From Spirogloea muscicola (taxonomy: Eukaryota > Streptophyta > Zygnematophyceae > Spirogloeales > Spirogloeaceae): a DNA stretch of 26,266 nt. How positions within the stretch are numbered: position 1 is the stretch's first letter; every line of letters starts with the position of its first letter. The stretch lies in NCBI GenBank assembly GCA_009602725.1, contig WELB01000063.1, positions 1 through 26,266 of the forward strand. Reading direction: 5' to 3'. This document shows positions 8,966-19,316 of this stretch, piece by piece. The translations under genes were made by a program, and so were the position numbers. The notes below the pieces were generated by a model, which did not search any database, was not told the DNA's origin, and saw only the letters and a list, made by a program, of their open reading frames with translations.

Positions 8966-11422
8966 CTACTCCTGTCTGTACATGGTAATCTCCTGCTGCT
9001 TGAAGTACCGCCGATCCTCCTCATCCACCAGTACTAGATTGAGGTAGTACTTGACGCTGAATTTATTGTTGATGTTGCGATAAGTAGGTGTTAGGTCATA
9101 CGGGCTCAGGAACAGGCGTATTGGTATGGACTCCCCTGGAAGACAGCATAGCCGCCCCTCAGCACGGCCGCAACGTCTGTGATCTTCCTGATGGAGCCTT
9201 GCCACATGCATGGCTGCCTCTAGAGCACCTACCACATGCTCTGCGCGCTAGCATGACTTACCTCGGACAGGCGCTCCATCCATGATCTCGTACTTTGCAA
9301 GCGTCTCGCTCTCATTGTACTGGTTAGGACCTGATCCAGTCGATTCCCGCCTCCTTATCTCCAACTCAGCATGCTTGATCTTTATTCGGACAAGCAGAAA
9401 GTAGATCTTGCCCACAATGACATCCTTCAAGTGATACCTGCTTCAAACAGCTGACAAGCAACTTAACTATCTGTGAAGACGAGAACAATTGCAGGCCCTC
9501 GAGCAGCTGCAATGCTTACCTGCTACCAAGCTCTTGTACATGTCCTTGCGAAGCTGCTATCTGCTATATTGATAGAGCGCTGCCAGTGCAAGTACATACC
9601 AGAGAGGCACTAAGAGTAGGACGCGTGCACAACAAACTGTCATGTGAGGAGTGCTCATGGCAGCTTACTTGGACCTACTGTATTCGAATTCAATGTGCAG
9701 GCAGTCCTCGATCCCCACCTCCATCTGAACCACATGCCAGGTGCATGTGAGATGCCCAAACACACTCTGCTGTGTTGCAAGAAAGGCTCTGCTCATATGC
9801 ACCCGAGCCTCTGTGCAAGTGCCTTGGTAATGACCAGGACCAAAGAAGGGCCCAAGCTCCAACTACAGGTCTGAGGGCCCGAAGTCGTGCAGGTGTTAGG
9901 AACCTTTATGCTGTTGTTAATTTCTGGCAATGGCGTGACATTGCGAACCTGCACAAGACACAGTTTGACATGGTCAGGATCGACAAGAAGCAGCACATGC
10001 CCTCGTCAATTGTTGAATCCTTAGGCACCTCCAGTGGTCTCATGAAGTCTGTGCAATCATCGACAAAAGTTGGAGCCGGACCAAAGAGGCAGCCACCAAC
10101 ACGGTCCGCAGTTTATCCACGTACCCAGAAGTCCTTCTCCTTCACCACGTTGGCTGCATAATTTCGACTTATTGTCACTCTTAGAATGTACCTGGAAAAA
10201 AGAGACCAGGAGGTAGGTGAAGTGGAGGGCAAGGGCAATGCTTAATAGCGTCAACGCACAATGCACATCGGCCTGAAAGCTTCACCTCTGCCATTCGCCT
10301 GTACCTGAGTCGTACGTTCACTCCATTGTAAGACTCGTATTGCATCTCCACTGTGGAGAAATTGAACTGGTAGATCTTGCGATTGGTCATCTCTCCAGGT
10401 GCATCGAGCTCCCTCACTGCGGAAGTGATTCAGTGCCCCAGAAACCTGAGCTTCATTTTGCAGAGACTGTGCGGCAAAAGCGTCCATGGTGGTTGCAGTT
10501 CTCTGCTGTTAGATCCTCAGGAAGCTCCCGCAGCTTGCCAGATCCTTGCTGCCAGCTTGTGCTAGCAGAGTAAGGTCGTGGTCCGGACAAACTAGGCAGC
10601 AAGAAGGTCAGAGTAATCACCTAATGATGTGAAATCGTAGAAGTTGCCACGATCGAAATAAAGCTCTGCTTGGGCAGCTCAATAAGACATCAGTAGCAGC
10701 CTCCAGCAGATCAGGAGAGGCTTGTGCGTCTCCGCAGATGCAAGCTTTGCAGTGCCGTTGACCGTGAGGTAGAGCGACTCGGACGTGCATGAGCATTGTC
10801 GAATGCCCACCAATCTGGCCGAGAAGCTCAATCTTCACACCCAGATGCTCCACCTTCTTCCCGGGCAGGGGCTCAATTCGGACCTGCCAAGCCCAGGAAC
10901 CGTGTTTGCGCGTTCTCCCAACCTTCAGCAGATGTGTGCTGACCCGCCAGAGTCAAACCGGCTCTTTCCGAGACAGGGCGTCCAAGTGCTGACATGTGAA
11001 CCTGACCTCCGTAGTCCTGGCCGACATGGGTAGTGAGCTGACCTCTCCGGCCACGCTGTCCTGGCCGTGGAACAGCGGCACAAGCTCCGACTGCCCATGG
11101 TCCTTCTTCACAGAAGCCTGTCGGCAGATTGTAGTGGGCGCCACAGGGGCGGAAGGGTGGGGGTGAGGGGAGATGTCAGAGGCATGTTCACCAGGACCGC
11201 GTCAGCAGACGACTTGGGGGCTGTTGTAGGGTGGAGGCGTGCATGGGGAGATGCTTGCTGCGAGGGCGGGTGAAGAGGGAGGCTGGAGGGGGAGCCGGAG
11301 CGAGCAGTTGGGGTTGGAGGCGGGCAGGTGGTGTGAGGTGGGAGGCTCGCCTGCTTCCGAGTCTCGGCGTCGGCAAAGTCGATGGAGACGGTGCAGGGAG
11401 GGCCAAAGGCCGACAGGAGGTT
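8966..11422 (-). CDS. VPS26: VPS26, retromer arrestin-like subunit (start-codon exon missing)
   Basis: Arrestin-fold subunit of the retromer cargo-recognition core, which recycles receptors from endosomes. Exons on the minus strand: 11422-11351, 11117-11043, 10883-10811, 10665-10621, 10416-10305, 10191-10125, 9948-9904, 9724-9669, 9437-9262, 9135-8966 (stop TAG). All phases agree, giving 296 residues against about 300 in plants. Landmarks: ELLGQI, LYFDRGNFYDFTSL, FSTVEMQYESYNGVNVRLR, NNSIK, VGIEDCLHIEFEY, IKHAELEIRRRESTGSG, YDLTPTYRNINNKFSVKYY and LVLVDEEDRRYFKQQEIT. The first visible exon starts after a CGCAG acceptor at NLLSAFGPPC, one or a few residues into the family alignment. No in-frame ATG lies between it and the foreign segment at 11487, so the exon with the start codon is absent. 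The first visible intron appears to use a GC donor (CAG|GCGAGC). Confidence 0.95.
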
Positions 11423-11486
11423 CTGCGCAGAGGCAGCTCGGGCGGAGGGCGGGGGTGAGTGGCGAGGGGGCGAGGGCGTGCCCAGG

Positions 11487-12007
11487 TTTGTGCCAGTAAA
11501 TGTCGATATTGATGAGATAACAGGCAAACATACGAAGATACCTGCAATATCAAGATGGACATCTATAACACCAGAAGAGTCAAAGGCCATCAACTGCCAA
11601 CCAAAGTATAGCAACTGGAAGCATTTCATGTTTGTTACGGGGAAAAACAGCGAAGTCTTTGTATTAGACTACGATCGCAAGAACATAGACTGTAGTCATC
11701 ATATAGATAAGATCGATGGTATAGAATTCCATGAAGATTGGTTTGGATCTTTTGATACCACGGACACGCTCACAACACGCACAATTAGTGGCGGGTACCA
11801 CAAGGTTTACAAGTATACAGAAGAGTTATGGGGCAAAATAAGGAGTGGTCAGCTGACAGCACTTGTCCTTATAGATGTCCTTTGTGATGGGAGAGGGTTT
11901 ACATTTGGAGAAGGCTATGAGATAATTAACAAGGTGGAGCCTAGGGAGCCATCCAAATCTGTTGTTAATTTCATTACACAGAATAACTTGACTAACTATG
12001 GATCAGG
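11487..12007 (+). CDS. Partial AEP-type primase/polymerase (Prim-Pol), giant-virus-like, both ends missing
   Basis: A single uninterrupted frame of about 173 codons, clearly richer in A+T than the flanks. It shows the three archaeo-eukaryotic primase motifs: motif I as VFVLDYD (hhDhD), motif II as SGGYHKVYK (the sxH motif) and motif III as ALVLIDV (hD). TGKNSEVFVLDYD and TRTISGGYHKVYKY follow the pattern of the primase domain found before D5-type helicases of large DNA viruses and in related mobile elements. It begins and ends mid-protein: the left limit is an abrupt change of composition near 11483-11492, the right limit the N at 12008. No introns are seen. A frame running left into GC-rich sequence only reads the antisense of VPS26. 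The source could be a large DNA virus of algae, an integrated viral element or an associated element. Only the fragment is described. Confidence 0.75.
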
Positions 12008-12008
12008 N
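12008..12008. other. Ambiguous base (N), probable contig join
   Basis: One of two N characters in the window. It falls exactly at the right border of the AT-rich primase fragment, where sequence turns GC-rich again. This suggests a minimal-gap join rather than a simple miscall. Confidence 0.8.
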
Positions 12009-12112
12009 CCAAGCCACTACCAGCCTGCCTGGCCGCATCGCCCGAGCTGGCGCAGAGGCCGTCCTCGGCCAAGCATGGTGACCTGCTCGCCCTGCCCCGC
12101 CCCCTCTCGCAG

Positions 12113-14318
12113 TGCAGGCCCTGGATGTCCTGCGCCCGGCATGCCCGCCGGTGGTGATCAAGGCCTTGCACTCGGACTACTGGGAGATCGGGCTCCAGGA
12201 AGCTCGCCTCCTGCGGTATCTCAACGCCTGTGACCCGCTCGACGCCTCCCACGTCGTGCGCCTTCTTTCAACCTTCTCCTTCCGCGGGCACGCTTGCCTG
12301 GTCCTGGAGCAACTCCATGACAGCCTCCTGGAGGTCATCTGCCGGAGGACAGGGAGCAGAGGTCCGTGGTTGTGGTTATCACAGAGCTGGCGAATATCTC
12401 TCACCAGTGGCTTGCACGGCATCTGCATCACTCGGGCCTTTCACAAGGCTGGCCTGGCTGTTAGTATTGCAATTGTTCAGCTTGACCCGACCGCACTCGT
12501 CAGCACATCTCAGAATTGTCAAAGTCTTGTGATACTTTACTGTACATTGGGTGCTACTCAACCTTTCCTTGACATCCAGCCCTCTCCCATTGGCCTCTTT
12601 GTATGCAGAATTCGTTATCAATCCTGTCCACAACATACGGAAAGTTGCAGTCCAGTTGCTGGGCGCTCTGGCACTGCTGCAGAGTGCAGGACTTGTTCAT
12701 GGAGACATCAAGCCTGAGAACGTTCTGCTGAAGAAATGTTGGCGAGAACGCACCGGCCACAATAGAAGCTGCAGCTGCAGTCTGCCGCTGATTGAAGGCA
12801 CCATGCTCAGGCCATGCTTGGATGGCCATCATGCCAACAGTGATGTCCTGCATAGGGAAGTAAAGCTCGTTGGAAATCAAGGCGTGGGCCTCAAATTAGC
12901 TGACTTTGGAAACTCCTTCGGTGTGGAGAGTGCACAACGATACTATGGGCACGTTGACATCCAGTCACTTTCCTATCGTGCGCCTGAAGTGTGCTTCGGT
13001 CTTCCATTCGACCAGAGCATTGACATGTGGTCAGTGGGGTGCATCATTGCCGAGCTTGCTCTTGGGAGACTGCTCTTTGCATGCAGCAGTAATGCCCAAC
13101 TCTTGCAGCAGATGAATGCTGCATTGGGAGGCCCTCCCCCTGCTGAGCCCTTCAGAAAAGGTGTGTTCTACAATAAGCTCATTCACGAAGCAGGCTTAGC
13201 AGGGGGGGAGAAACCCAGCCTACTCAGGCAAGATTGGCGACGTGAGTCAGCTTATGTCAATTTCAGCAGACCAGGGTGAGGGGTGAACCTTCATCAAGTC
13301 TTGATTTTATGCTGCATGATCATGTGCGGCACTCTTGGTAGACTTGTATGCCTCCCTCATTATTGAGCTTAAGTGGGTTGCCTTGGTCGTCAGGCAAGTG
13401 CTATGCACACTGACAAATGCACTGAACTGCAGAGTCAGCAGGCTGAGAGTTGTACGCCTGCCACGCGCTGTCTGCCTCTAGGTACTCTGCCCTTGGAGAT
13501 GCGTTGCTTGCAGTGGACAAAGACCTTGCAAAGCTTGTGTGCGGATTGTTGCAGTACGACCCCCGTTGTCGGCTTTCTCCTTTGCAGGTCTGTAGTACCT
13601 TATGTGCTTAGGCCGGAAGAGCAGACTCTGCTCAGCACTTGCCAGCCAGTGACAGAAGTAGAAGCCTGTGACACAATCAGGCCGGTCCTTGTTCGTGGAA
13701 GTGTGACTTGTCTGATCAATCTCACAAATTGGATTTGTTCGTGACAGGCTCTTCTGCAGCCATTCTTCAGGACCTTATTACCATATCTTGCTGCTCCTTC
13801 TACTACTGCATCTTCGCTCCAGCCATTCTCGGTCCCTCTAAGCACAAGACATCCACTCGATATACCTCAAATGTACAGCCAACATCAAAGATATTACCTA
13901 GACACCCCTTGTTCGGAAGACGTCAAGCGTAAGCAACCATGACAACACACATGTTTGATACTTCATGGTATTCCAACACCACCTCCACATTGCTGCAGTG
14001 CCGGCCCTTACTGAGCAGCAAAGCTTTGATTCTGCAGACCCCTGCTTGCCAAGTGGCTTGAAAAACATCACTGGAGACCACAAAACACCCAACATATCTG
14101 GTGGAGTTCAGCAAAGTGACAACTCAAAAGGTTTGTGCTTGCCCTCAAGCTCCACAGTTCTAGCTTTTTCCAAACACAATACTCAGCAGTATTGGCAACT
14201 TGGTAGGTATGAACTAGGGCAGATACTGTTCCAGCTTGAGCCTCAACAAGTAGCAAAGCCATCAATCTACCAGCACCGCATTACACTTGACAGCCTGGCA
14301 GCTCCCTTCTTGGTATAG
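12113..14318 (+). CDS. CMGC-type Ser/Thr protein kinase, DYRK/HIPK-like (5' exons missing)
   Basis: Exons: 12113-12361, 12609-13275, 13482-13587, 13748-13928, 13999-14318 (stop TAG), with consistent phases and 506 visible residues. Kinase landmarks: PPVVIKALH (ATP-anchoring Lys), the helix-C Glu in GLQEARLL, catalytic loop HGDIKPENVLL, DFG in LADFGNSF, activation/P+1 region SLSYRAPEV, FDQSIDMWSVGCIIAEL, and subdomain XI LLQYDPRCRLSPLQALLQPFF. These fit an active CMGC kinase near DYRK/HIPK/CLK. The glycine-rich loop should precede VVIK but is not present. The frame is blocked by a stop at 12079 and the exon starts at a CGCAG acceptor, so the first exon or exons would lie where the primase fragment and N now are. 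Two oddities: about 45 extra residues between the catalytic Asn and DFG (a length-neutral intron is possible there), and an unconserved C-terminal tail of roughly 150 residues. The last exon and the 13275 donor are the weakest calls. Confidence 0.82.
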
Positions 14319-15560
14319 AGTGCTCATAAATACTTCGGGGCTGCAGACTCCCACCTTGAATGAGGACAGGAGAATTTGTGTACAGGACAATGATGGTGTT
14401 GAGGAGCTGTATTTTTGCAGTACATAGCAGATGTTTCTGCTATGTTTCTAGCAGTGTTGCCTTGGCTTGTCAATGTGTGGCTCTGTGAGCATCTGAGGAC
14501 ACGTCAAAATAGCTATGTCGATTGGTATGCTACGAGGCTAGCATGTTGAGATAGTGGCCATCTGATCTGCGGTGTTAAGTTGTTGACAGGCATGAAGACC
14601 GATGGCTAGTTTGCAGAAAGGAGCATCTGACAGGCAGGCATGCTGATGTGAAGACACTTACCAAGTCTTGGTCTGCAAAGTAAGGTGTGCATTTTTATCA
14701 AATTTAGGCTGCAGATTTCTACTTGGTCGTGCATCTTAGAGCACTCTGCGGTGATTTTCCATAAGATGAATAGCTGCAAAGATGTGTGCATAACACTCAG
14801 GACACTCCCACTCATTGGCCTTTGCAGGTCATGCTGTCTGTTCCACATCAAGGCCCCATTGTGATTAATTCTGACTATCAAGTGATTCCTGAGAGACTCC
14901 TTTGTGTATATGCAGGGTGTCGCAAACCTCTCCCTGCCTTGGGTTGCTCCCAAGCCGCCCTCCACTAGCTCCAGAGAGGTGAGACCTGTTGCCTCCTCTT
15001 GTGATGCCCTAGTCAGTCAGTCTAGCTGCAGTTGCAGCAGGTGCTAAACCGTATGACAAGTCTCCTGCATTCGAGTTCCCTGTCAGCAGTGAAGCGGCAC
15101 CGCTGCACCCGCTCTCCTCCTTTTAAGCAGTCAGATACATTGAGAGCAGAAGGGAGGTGGCTGGTGAGCTTGATTGCAAGGGTTGCAGCACATTGAAGAG
15201 GACATGGGTGCTTGTTCAGAGTTTCTCTGAGCGTCACATGTTGTGCTTGGCTTGTGGGCTGGCTGACAAAAGCCATGCAACCCATCTTGGCTGGGGTGCC
15301 TCTTGCCAGAGGTACACGGTCTGCTGAGCGAGGAGGACTTTGGAGGCCAGGGCACTGAGGTGTGGGTGATGTGCGCTGATGGATGCTTGAGAATGCAATG
15401 GTGGCTGGACTGGCCCTTCACCGCCCTCGGCCCCTTTGGAAGAGCTTCTCTCCTTGTGGGCCGCAAAGGTTGTTGCCCAGCCTGGGACATTCAATGTAGG
15501 TGGCCCCTACTCAAAAGCGTCAGTGAGAGAGGGAAGGTAGAGGAGCTCGCGTTTTGATGA
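14319..15560. other. Unassigned region with possible exons
   Basis: Several plus-strand pieces look exon-like but I cannot link them to a family. At 14829 a TTTGCAG acceptor opens a frame containing VMLSVPHQGPIVINSDYQVI. At about 15042-15163, between GCAG and G|GTGAGC, a frame reads VLNRMTSLLHSSSLSAVKRH. At about 15310-15500 a frame reads VHGLLSEEDFGGQGTEVW and then runs into repeat-like sequence (GGCCCCTTTGGAAGAGC). These may be exons of one gene, a longer 3' region of the kinase gene, or chance. No promoter or RNA gene is recognisable. Confidence 0.3.
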
Positions 15561-15917
15561 GCGCCCAACGGCGGACGCGCTGGGTTGGCGTGCAGCGAAG
15601 CTGGGCCGGCACTGGCAGCTACCTCGTGCAGTCAAACTGGCGTATTTGTGAGCCCTATCAAAGACTCAACCACTTACTTCCATCTTTGAATTGAGCTCAT
15701 TCCATTATAGCCTCAGTCATTCTTCAAGACTGCAACTATTGAACGTCAAGCCCAAGCGAGCGCATCTGCCCTCCTCCTTGCGTCAGATTACAGTATACAA
15801 TAGAGCACCTTGACCAGGATGATGCTGCGTCTTTAGGACCAAGATAGCTGTGAACAGGAAGTCGAATCAGATCAGTGTCCTTGCCAGGCCATGTACACGA
15901 ACAGATTCGTCCAGTAT

Positions 15918-16805
15918 CTAGAGGAAGTAGTGATCTGGCAGCCTGGCTGGCATGATGGAGATGCTCATTTCTATGTAATTCCCAATGTTGCGCAGGTATA
16001 TTGCAGGAAGAAGTGAGCTGACAAGGCCCAGCTTTTGATACTTGTTTGATGATTGAGCTGGCTTCCTTGACCATGGCAAGTTGCCATTGAGTTTCCGGTA
16101 AATCAAGGACCTCCAGGATCAGGTGCATTTGCCAACACTGCAGCAAATATGAAATTTAACAAGTTGCAACCATTGATCCAAGTGTCATCACACTGAAGTT
16201 GCTCCGTCTACCTTGTCAAACTGAGCTCTCAAGTGGCGCTGCAAGATCAAGGCCAAGCAATTTGGTAGGCCCACTTGCAGGTCCTATTGAGGCTCTTGAT
16301 CCTTGTGGCATCACAGCAGACTTGTCATGTAGCATATGCGATTGACATCTGCAGTAAGTTGTTCTGCATATCCACAACATCGGCAGCCCACATGCTTACA
16401 AATGCTTTTGGTGCTTCGGATCTTATCAGACACAGTAGCAACATATGACATTGCAACGGATGGAAGGTGCTGCTTGTCACCTCCTCTGCCGAAAGTGTAG
16501 TGGCCTGTGAGACAGTCATGATAGTTGTAAGGCCACTTCCGCGCCTTGCTCTTGCTTCGAGTCCTTGACTGATGATAGTGTTGCGAATATTGCTGGAGGT
16601 CAAATATTCCAAAAGGACCATCAAAGGGCCTGCGACTTCTGGAAGGGGTGCAACATATGCAGCACTGATGCCCACTGCTGTAGCACAGCAACATAGCAGA
16701 AATACGATTTGGTTGATTGAAGACGACATTAGCATTGGTCAGCGCGGACCAGCAAATGCTCACCTCCTCTGGCAAGCTAGATATTGTGAATGAAACACGA
16801 TGGTG
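15918..16805 (-). CDS. Unrecognised gene, fragmentary exon model
   Basis: Minus-strand pieces with good splice sites. HHRVSFTISSLPEE occupies 16805-16764, between TTTGCAG and GTGAGC. RHLRAQFDK is at about 16236-16210. An exon starting near 16142 reads LILEVLDLPETQWQLAMV. The apparent C-terminus ends at TAG 15920-15918 and includes LGLVSSLLPAIYLRNIGNYI and SISIMPARLPDHYFL. The last two pieces are in different frames and their junction is not resolved. A frame at 16735-16325 would give an N-terminal hydrophobic stretch (IVFLLCCCATAVGISA), but I cannot tell whether it is used. The pieces lie directly downstream of NUP42 on the same strand. I assign no function. Confidence 0.4.
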
Positions 16806-16832
16806 CTGCAAATGTCAGTGACTCTTCTGTTC

Positions 16833-19219
16833 TCAAGCTCTTGCTGATGGTGGTGGCTCGTCCTCGGGGATCTGCAGGCAGCCTATGCAATCATAATGAG
16901 AATATTGTAGACCCTGAGGGTGTCCATTCAAGGCACAGACTTTAGCAGGCTCTTGTGCTTGATCTTCCATTCCAGACATCACTTCTGTCCCTCACATCAC
17001 CAGCTGTGAGACACCTGCTATGCCTGCAATCTTAAATACCTGCACTTCAGAAGGACCTAGGACAGCAAAGGCTCTCTGACTGTCTTACCTGCCCAAGCAT
17101 CCACTTGTCGGCTCGCCAGACATCACCACTCCCGGCATCCAGAGAGATAGCTGATGACAATGGGGTCAACTCAACTATACCTGCTGACAACGATAAGGGT
17201 TCAATTGACAAAGCATTGCAAGTATTAGACATGTAAAAAGCAGCCTGGTCCCCGACTCACAGGTTGGAAGACAATGGAACCAATGCATATTGAGAACAAC
17301 CCTGTTTGCAGCCCGATACATGCAGTGGAAGGTTGCAGTGGTGGCAAGGCACCTCCTGAAGAAGCTGGGTGGAGCTCGTGAGGGCTCTGCATTGGTTGCA
17401 TAGGCTCAGGAGTCGTGGCAAAGAGCCTTCCAGCACCAGAGTAAGCAGATGTTGGTGTTCCATGATGACCGGCGATCCCTTCCCGCCCAAACAACAGCGG
17501 AGAGCCGCCAAGCTGGCCAGAAGTAGTCAAATTAGCTGGAAGGCTGCTGCCTGACCTTGGCAAAGAGCTGCTGCTGAAGGATCCAAACAGATTCCCCTGA
17601 GGGATGCCCCCCACAACCGGCGGCAGGCCAGATGAGACGGGACCTGCTTGAGGACCAAATGTACTACCAAATGGAGCAGCCCTTGGCACACCAAAGGCCG
17701 ACCACCCTTGATTTGTGACAGGCTGGCCAAAGAGCATTGGGCCTTGGACATTGGTTGAGCTTTTAGAAAAGGGATCCATGCCCCCGCCACCCAGAGGTGG
17801 AAAGAGGGGGCCTGCACCCAAGGGCTTTGCAGGCCCCGTGTACGGACTCCTCCTCAGCTGCTCAAAGATTGTCTCCTTTGCTCTGAACATGGTCCGCTCT
17901 CGATGCACCTGCCTCAGGGGGTGTTTGCATATCATGAGGGCTAGGGGTTCCAGCAAACATGGACACAAGCGTGTACAAGTGGATGCTCATTGTGGTGGTC
18001 GTGCCTCCTGCAAGCAGCATGTATCAGGAAGGGATGCTGCTGAGCTGTGCTGCAAAGTGACTCACCAAGTCGGACAAGGGCACCCCTTGCTTGGCAGCAG
18101 AGTAGGCCTCTGCTCGCAGCTCTTCAAAGCTGGCATCCCCCACCACGTCATTTGGCAGCCTGGACACACTCTAGTGACATTCAGGTGTTTCACAGGCAAT
18201 CCATGGCAGCCAGGAGCTCCAGGGTCCCAAGAAGATGCTGGCCAACAGCCCTCTGCCCAGCAAGCAGAGGGTTGCAGGGGTAGAAAATGCAGTGGCAGCA
18301 CAGAGTGCGAATATGGAAGTGTCAAAGGGCCAGCCTGTTTCCAGCATTCGGGGAGTCAGGCTCACTCCTTCCAATGGGCGTAGCACGTCAGTCGCCACCA
18401 GGTTGGCTTCTCGTTGATCTCGTCCTCGTTGATCTGCTGCTTGCACAAGGATGGGTTCCCGCAACTGCACGCAATATCTCCCAGTGAGGAAGGCACTGTG
18501 GTGATGGCAGCAACCAGGATTACAAGGTGGTTACCATGCCGAACATAGTGAAGGGGCTGATGTCGCAGGCGGCCCGGGACAGTCCTGTTACGCAAGTCCT
18601 ATTACACAGGCGGGAGGGAATGGTGCACAGAGGTAAAGGTGTTGGCAGTGAGGCAGTGAGGGCGGGGTTGCTTCGGACCTGTGGTCTCTGCTGACAGGGG
18701 CTGACGGTGAGCGGGAGGAGGCAGCAGGTGCGAGTACATCGTAGCGGCTGTTAGATGGGCGGCGCGAGCCTCCCTGCTAGCAGAAGAAGTTGCAGAGTGG
18801 GGGTACATGAGGGAAGAAGCGGTGGCCTGGGCAGTCAGGGAGGGCGGGAAGGTGGGGGCGGCGCCGGCGGGCAGGGGGCCGGAGGGCTGCGGAGAGTGAG
18901 ACCTGGGGCAGCTGAGGCAGGGCGGTAGCTGGAGGCTGAGGCAGGACGTGAGAGAACTTGCAGCGGGTGCCGTATCGGCAGCTGGGAGAGGGCAGGGCAC
19001 GGCAGGCACAGCTCAGCTGCAAGGTGGGGGTGGCGAAGGCGGAGGAGGAGGAGGCGGGCGGGAGCAGCACGCCAAGCCCGCAGCTGCAGGAGCGGCGGAA
19101 GAGGAGCTGTCTGCCACCTCTCCGCCTCGCCCTGCTGCGCAAGCTGGGGGTGCGGGGGGGAGGGGCCAGCACCTGCCGCGCTGGAAGTCGCGGCAGAGGG
19201 GAGGCGCGGCGCGGCTCAT
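16833..19219 (-). CDS. NUP42: NUP42/CG1-like nucleoporin (CCCH finger plus FG region)
   Basis: Nuclear-pore protein of the cytoplasmic face; the family binds GLE1 during mRNA export. The start at 19219 gives MSRAAPPLCRDFQRG, spliced (19173 to 18981) to CRYGTRCKFSH, completing a C-x7-C-x5-C-x3-H zinc finger as in NUP42. A Pro/Ser-rich stretch follows from 18886 (3' limit unclear). Next come 18436 (or 18433)-18366 with NEKPTWWRLTCYAHWKE, 18159-18066 with GDASFEELRAEAYSAAKQG, and the long exon 17908 to about 17261. That exon starts VHRERTMFRAKETIFEQL and carries FG-type motifs (LFGQP, AFGVP, PFGSTFG, LFGSFS, LFGRE). Then about 17180-17089 (SGDVWRADKWMLGQ) and 16871-16833 (IPEDEPPPSARA, TGA), matching the family's short W-x(n)-GxIPxxxPP tail. 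Phases agree except at the 17261/17180 junction, where the strong GTGAGT donor is out of phase with the visible acceptor; a nearby donor may be the real one. Confidence 0.85.
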
Positions 19220-19316
19220 GGCGGGGCGGGCTGCGAGGACGAGCAGCGCGGCCGTGCTGGCACGCCGAGTACACTTCCTGCCGGAGCCGCCCCTCGGCCA
19301 AGGATTGGAGTGTGGA

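Noticed and set aside
11382-12233. One long plus-strand frame of 283 codons covering the whole junction region
   Set aside because: It fuses antisense VPS26 exon/intron sequence, the primase fragment and antisense-frame kinase sequence across an N. Only the middle 173 codons look like a real protein.
16325-16735. Minus-strand frame with a signal-peptide-like start and 136 codons
   Set aside because: Not called as a separate secreted protein: it overlaps pieces of the unrecognised gene in other frames and no family supports it. Mentioned only within that entry.
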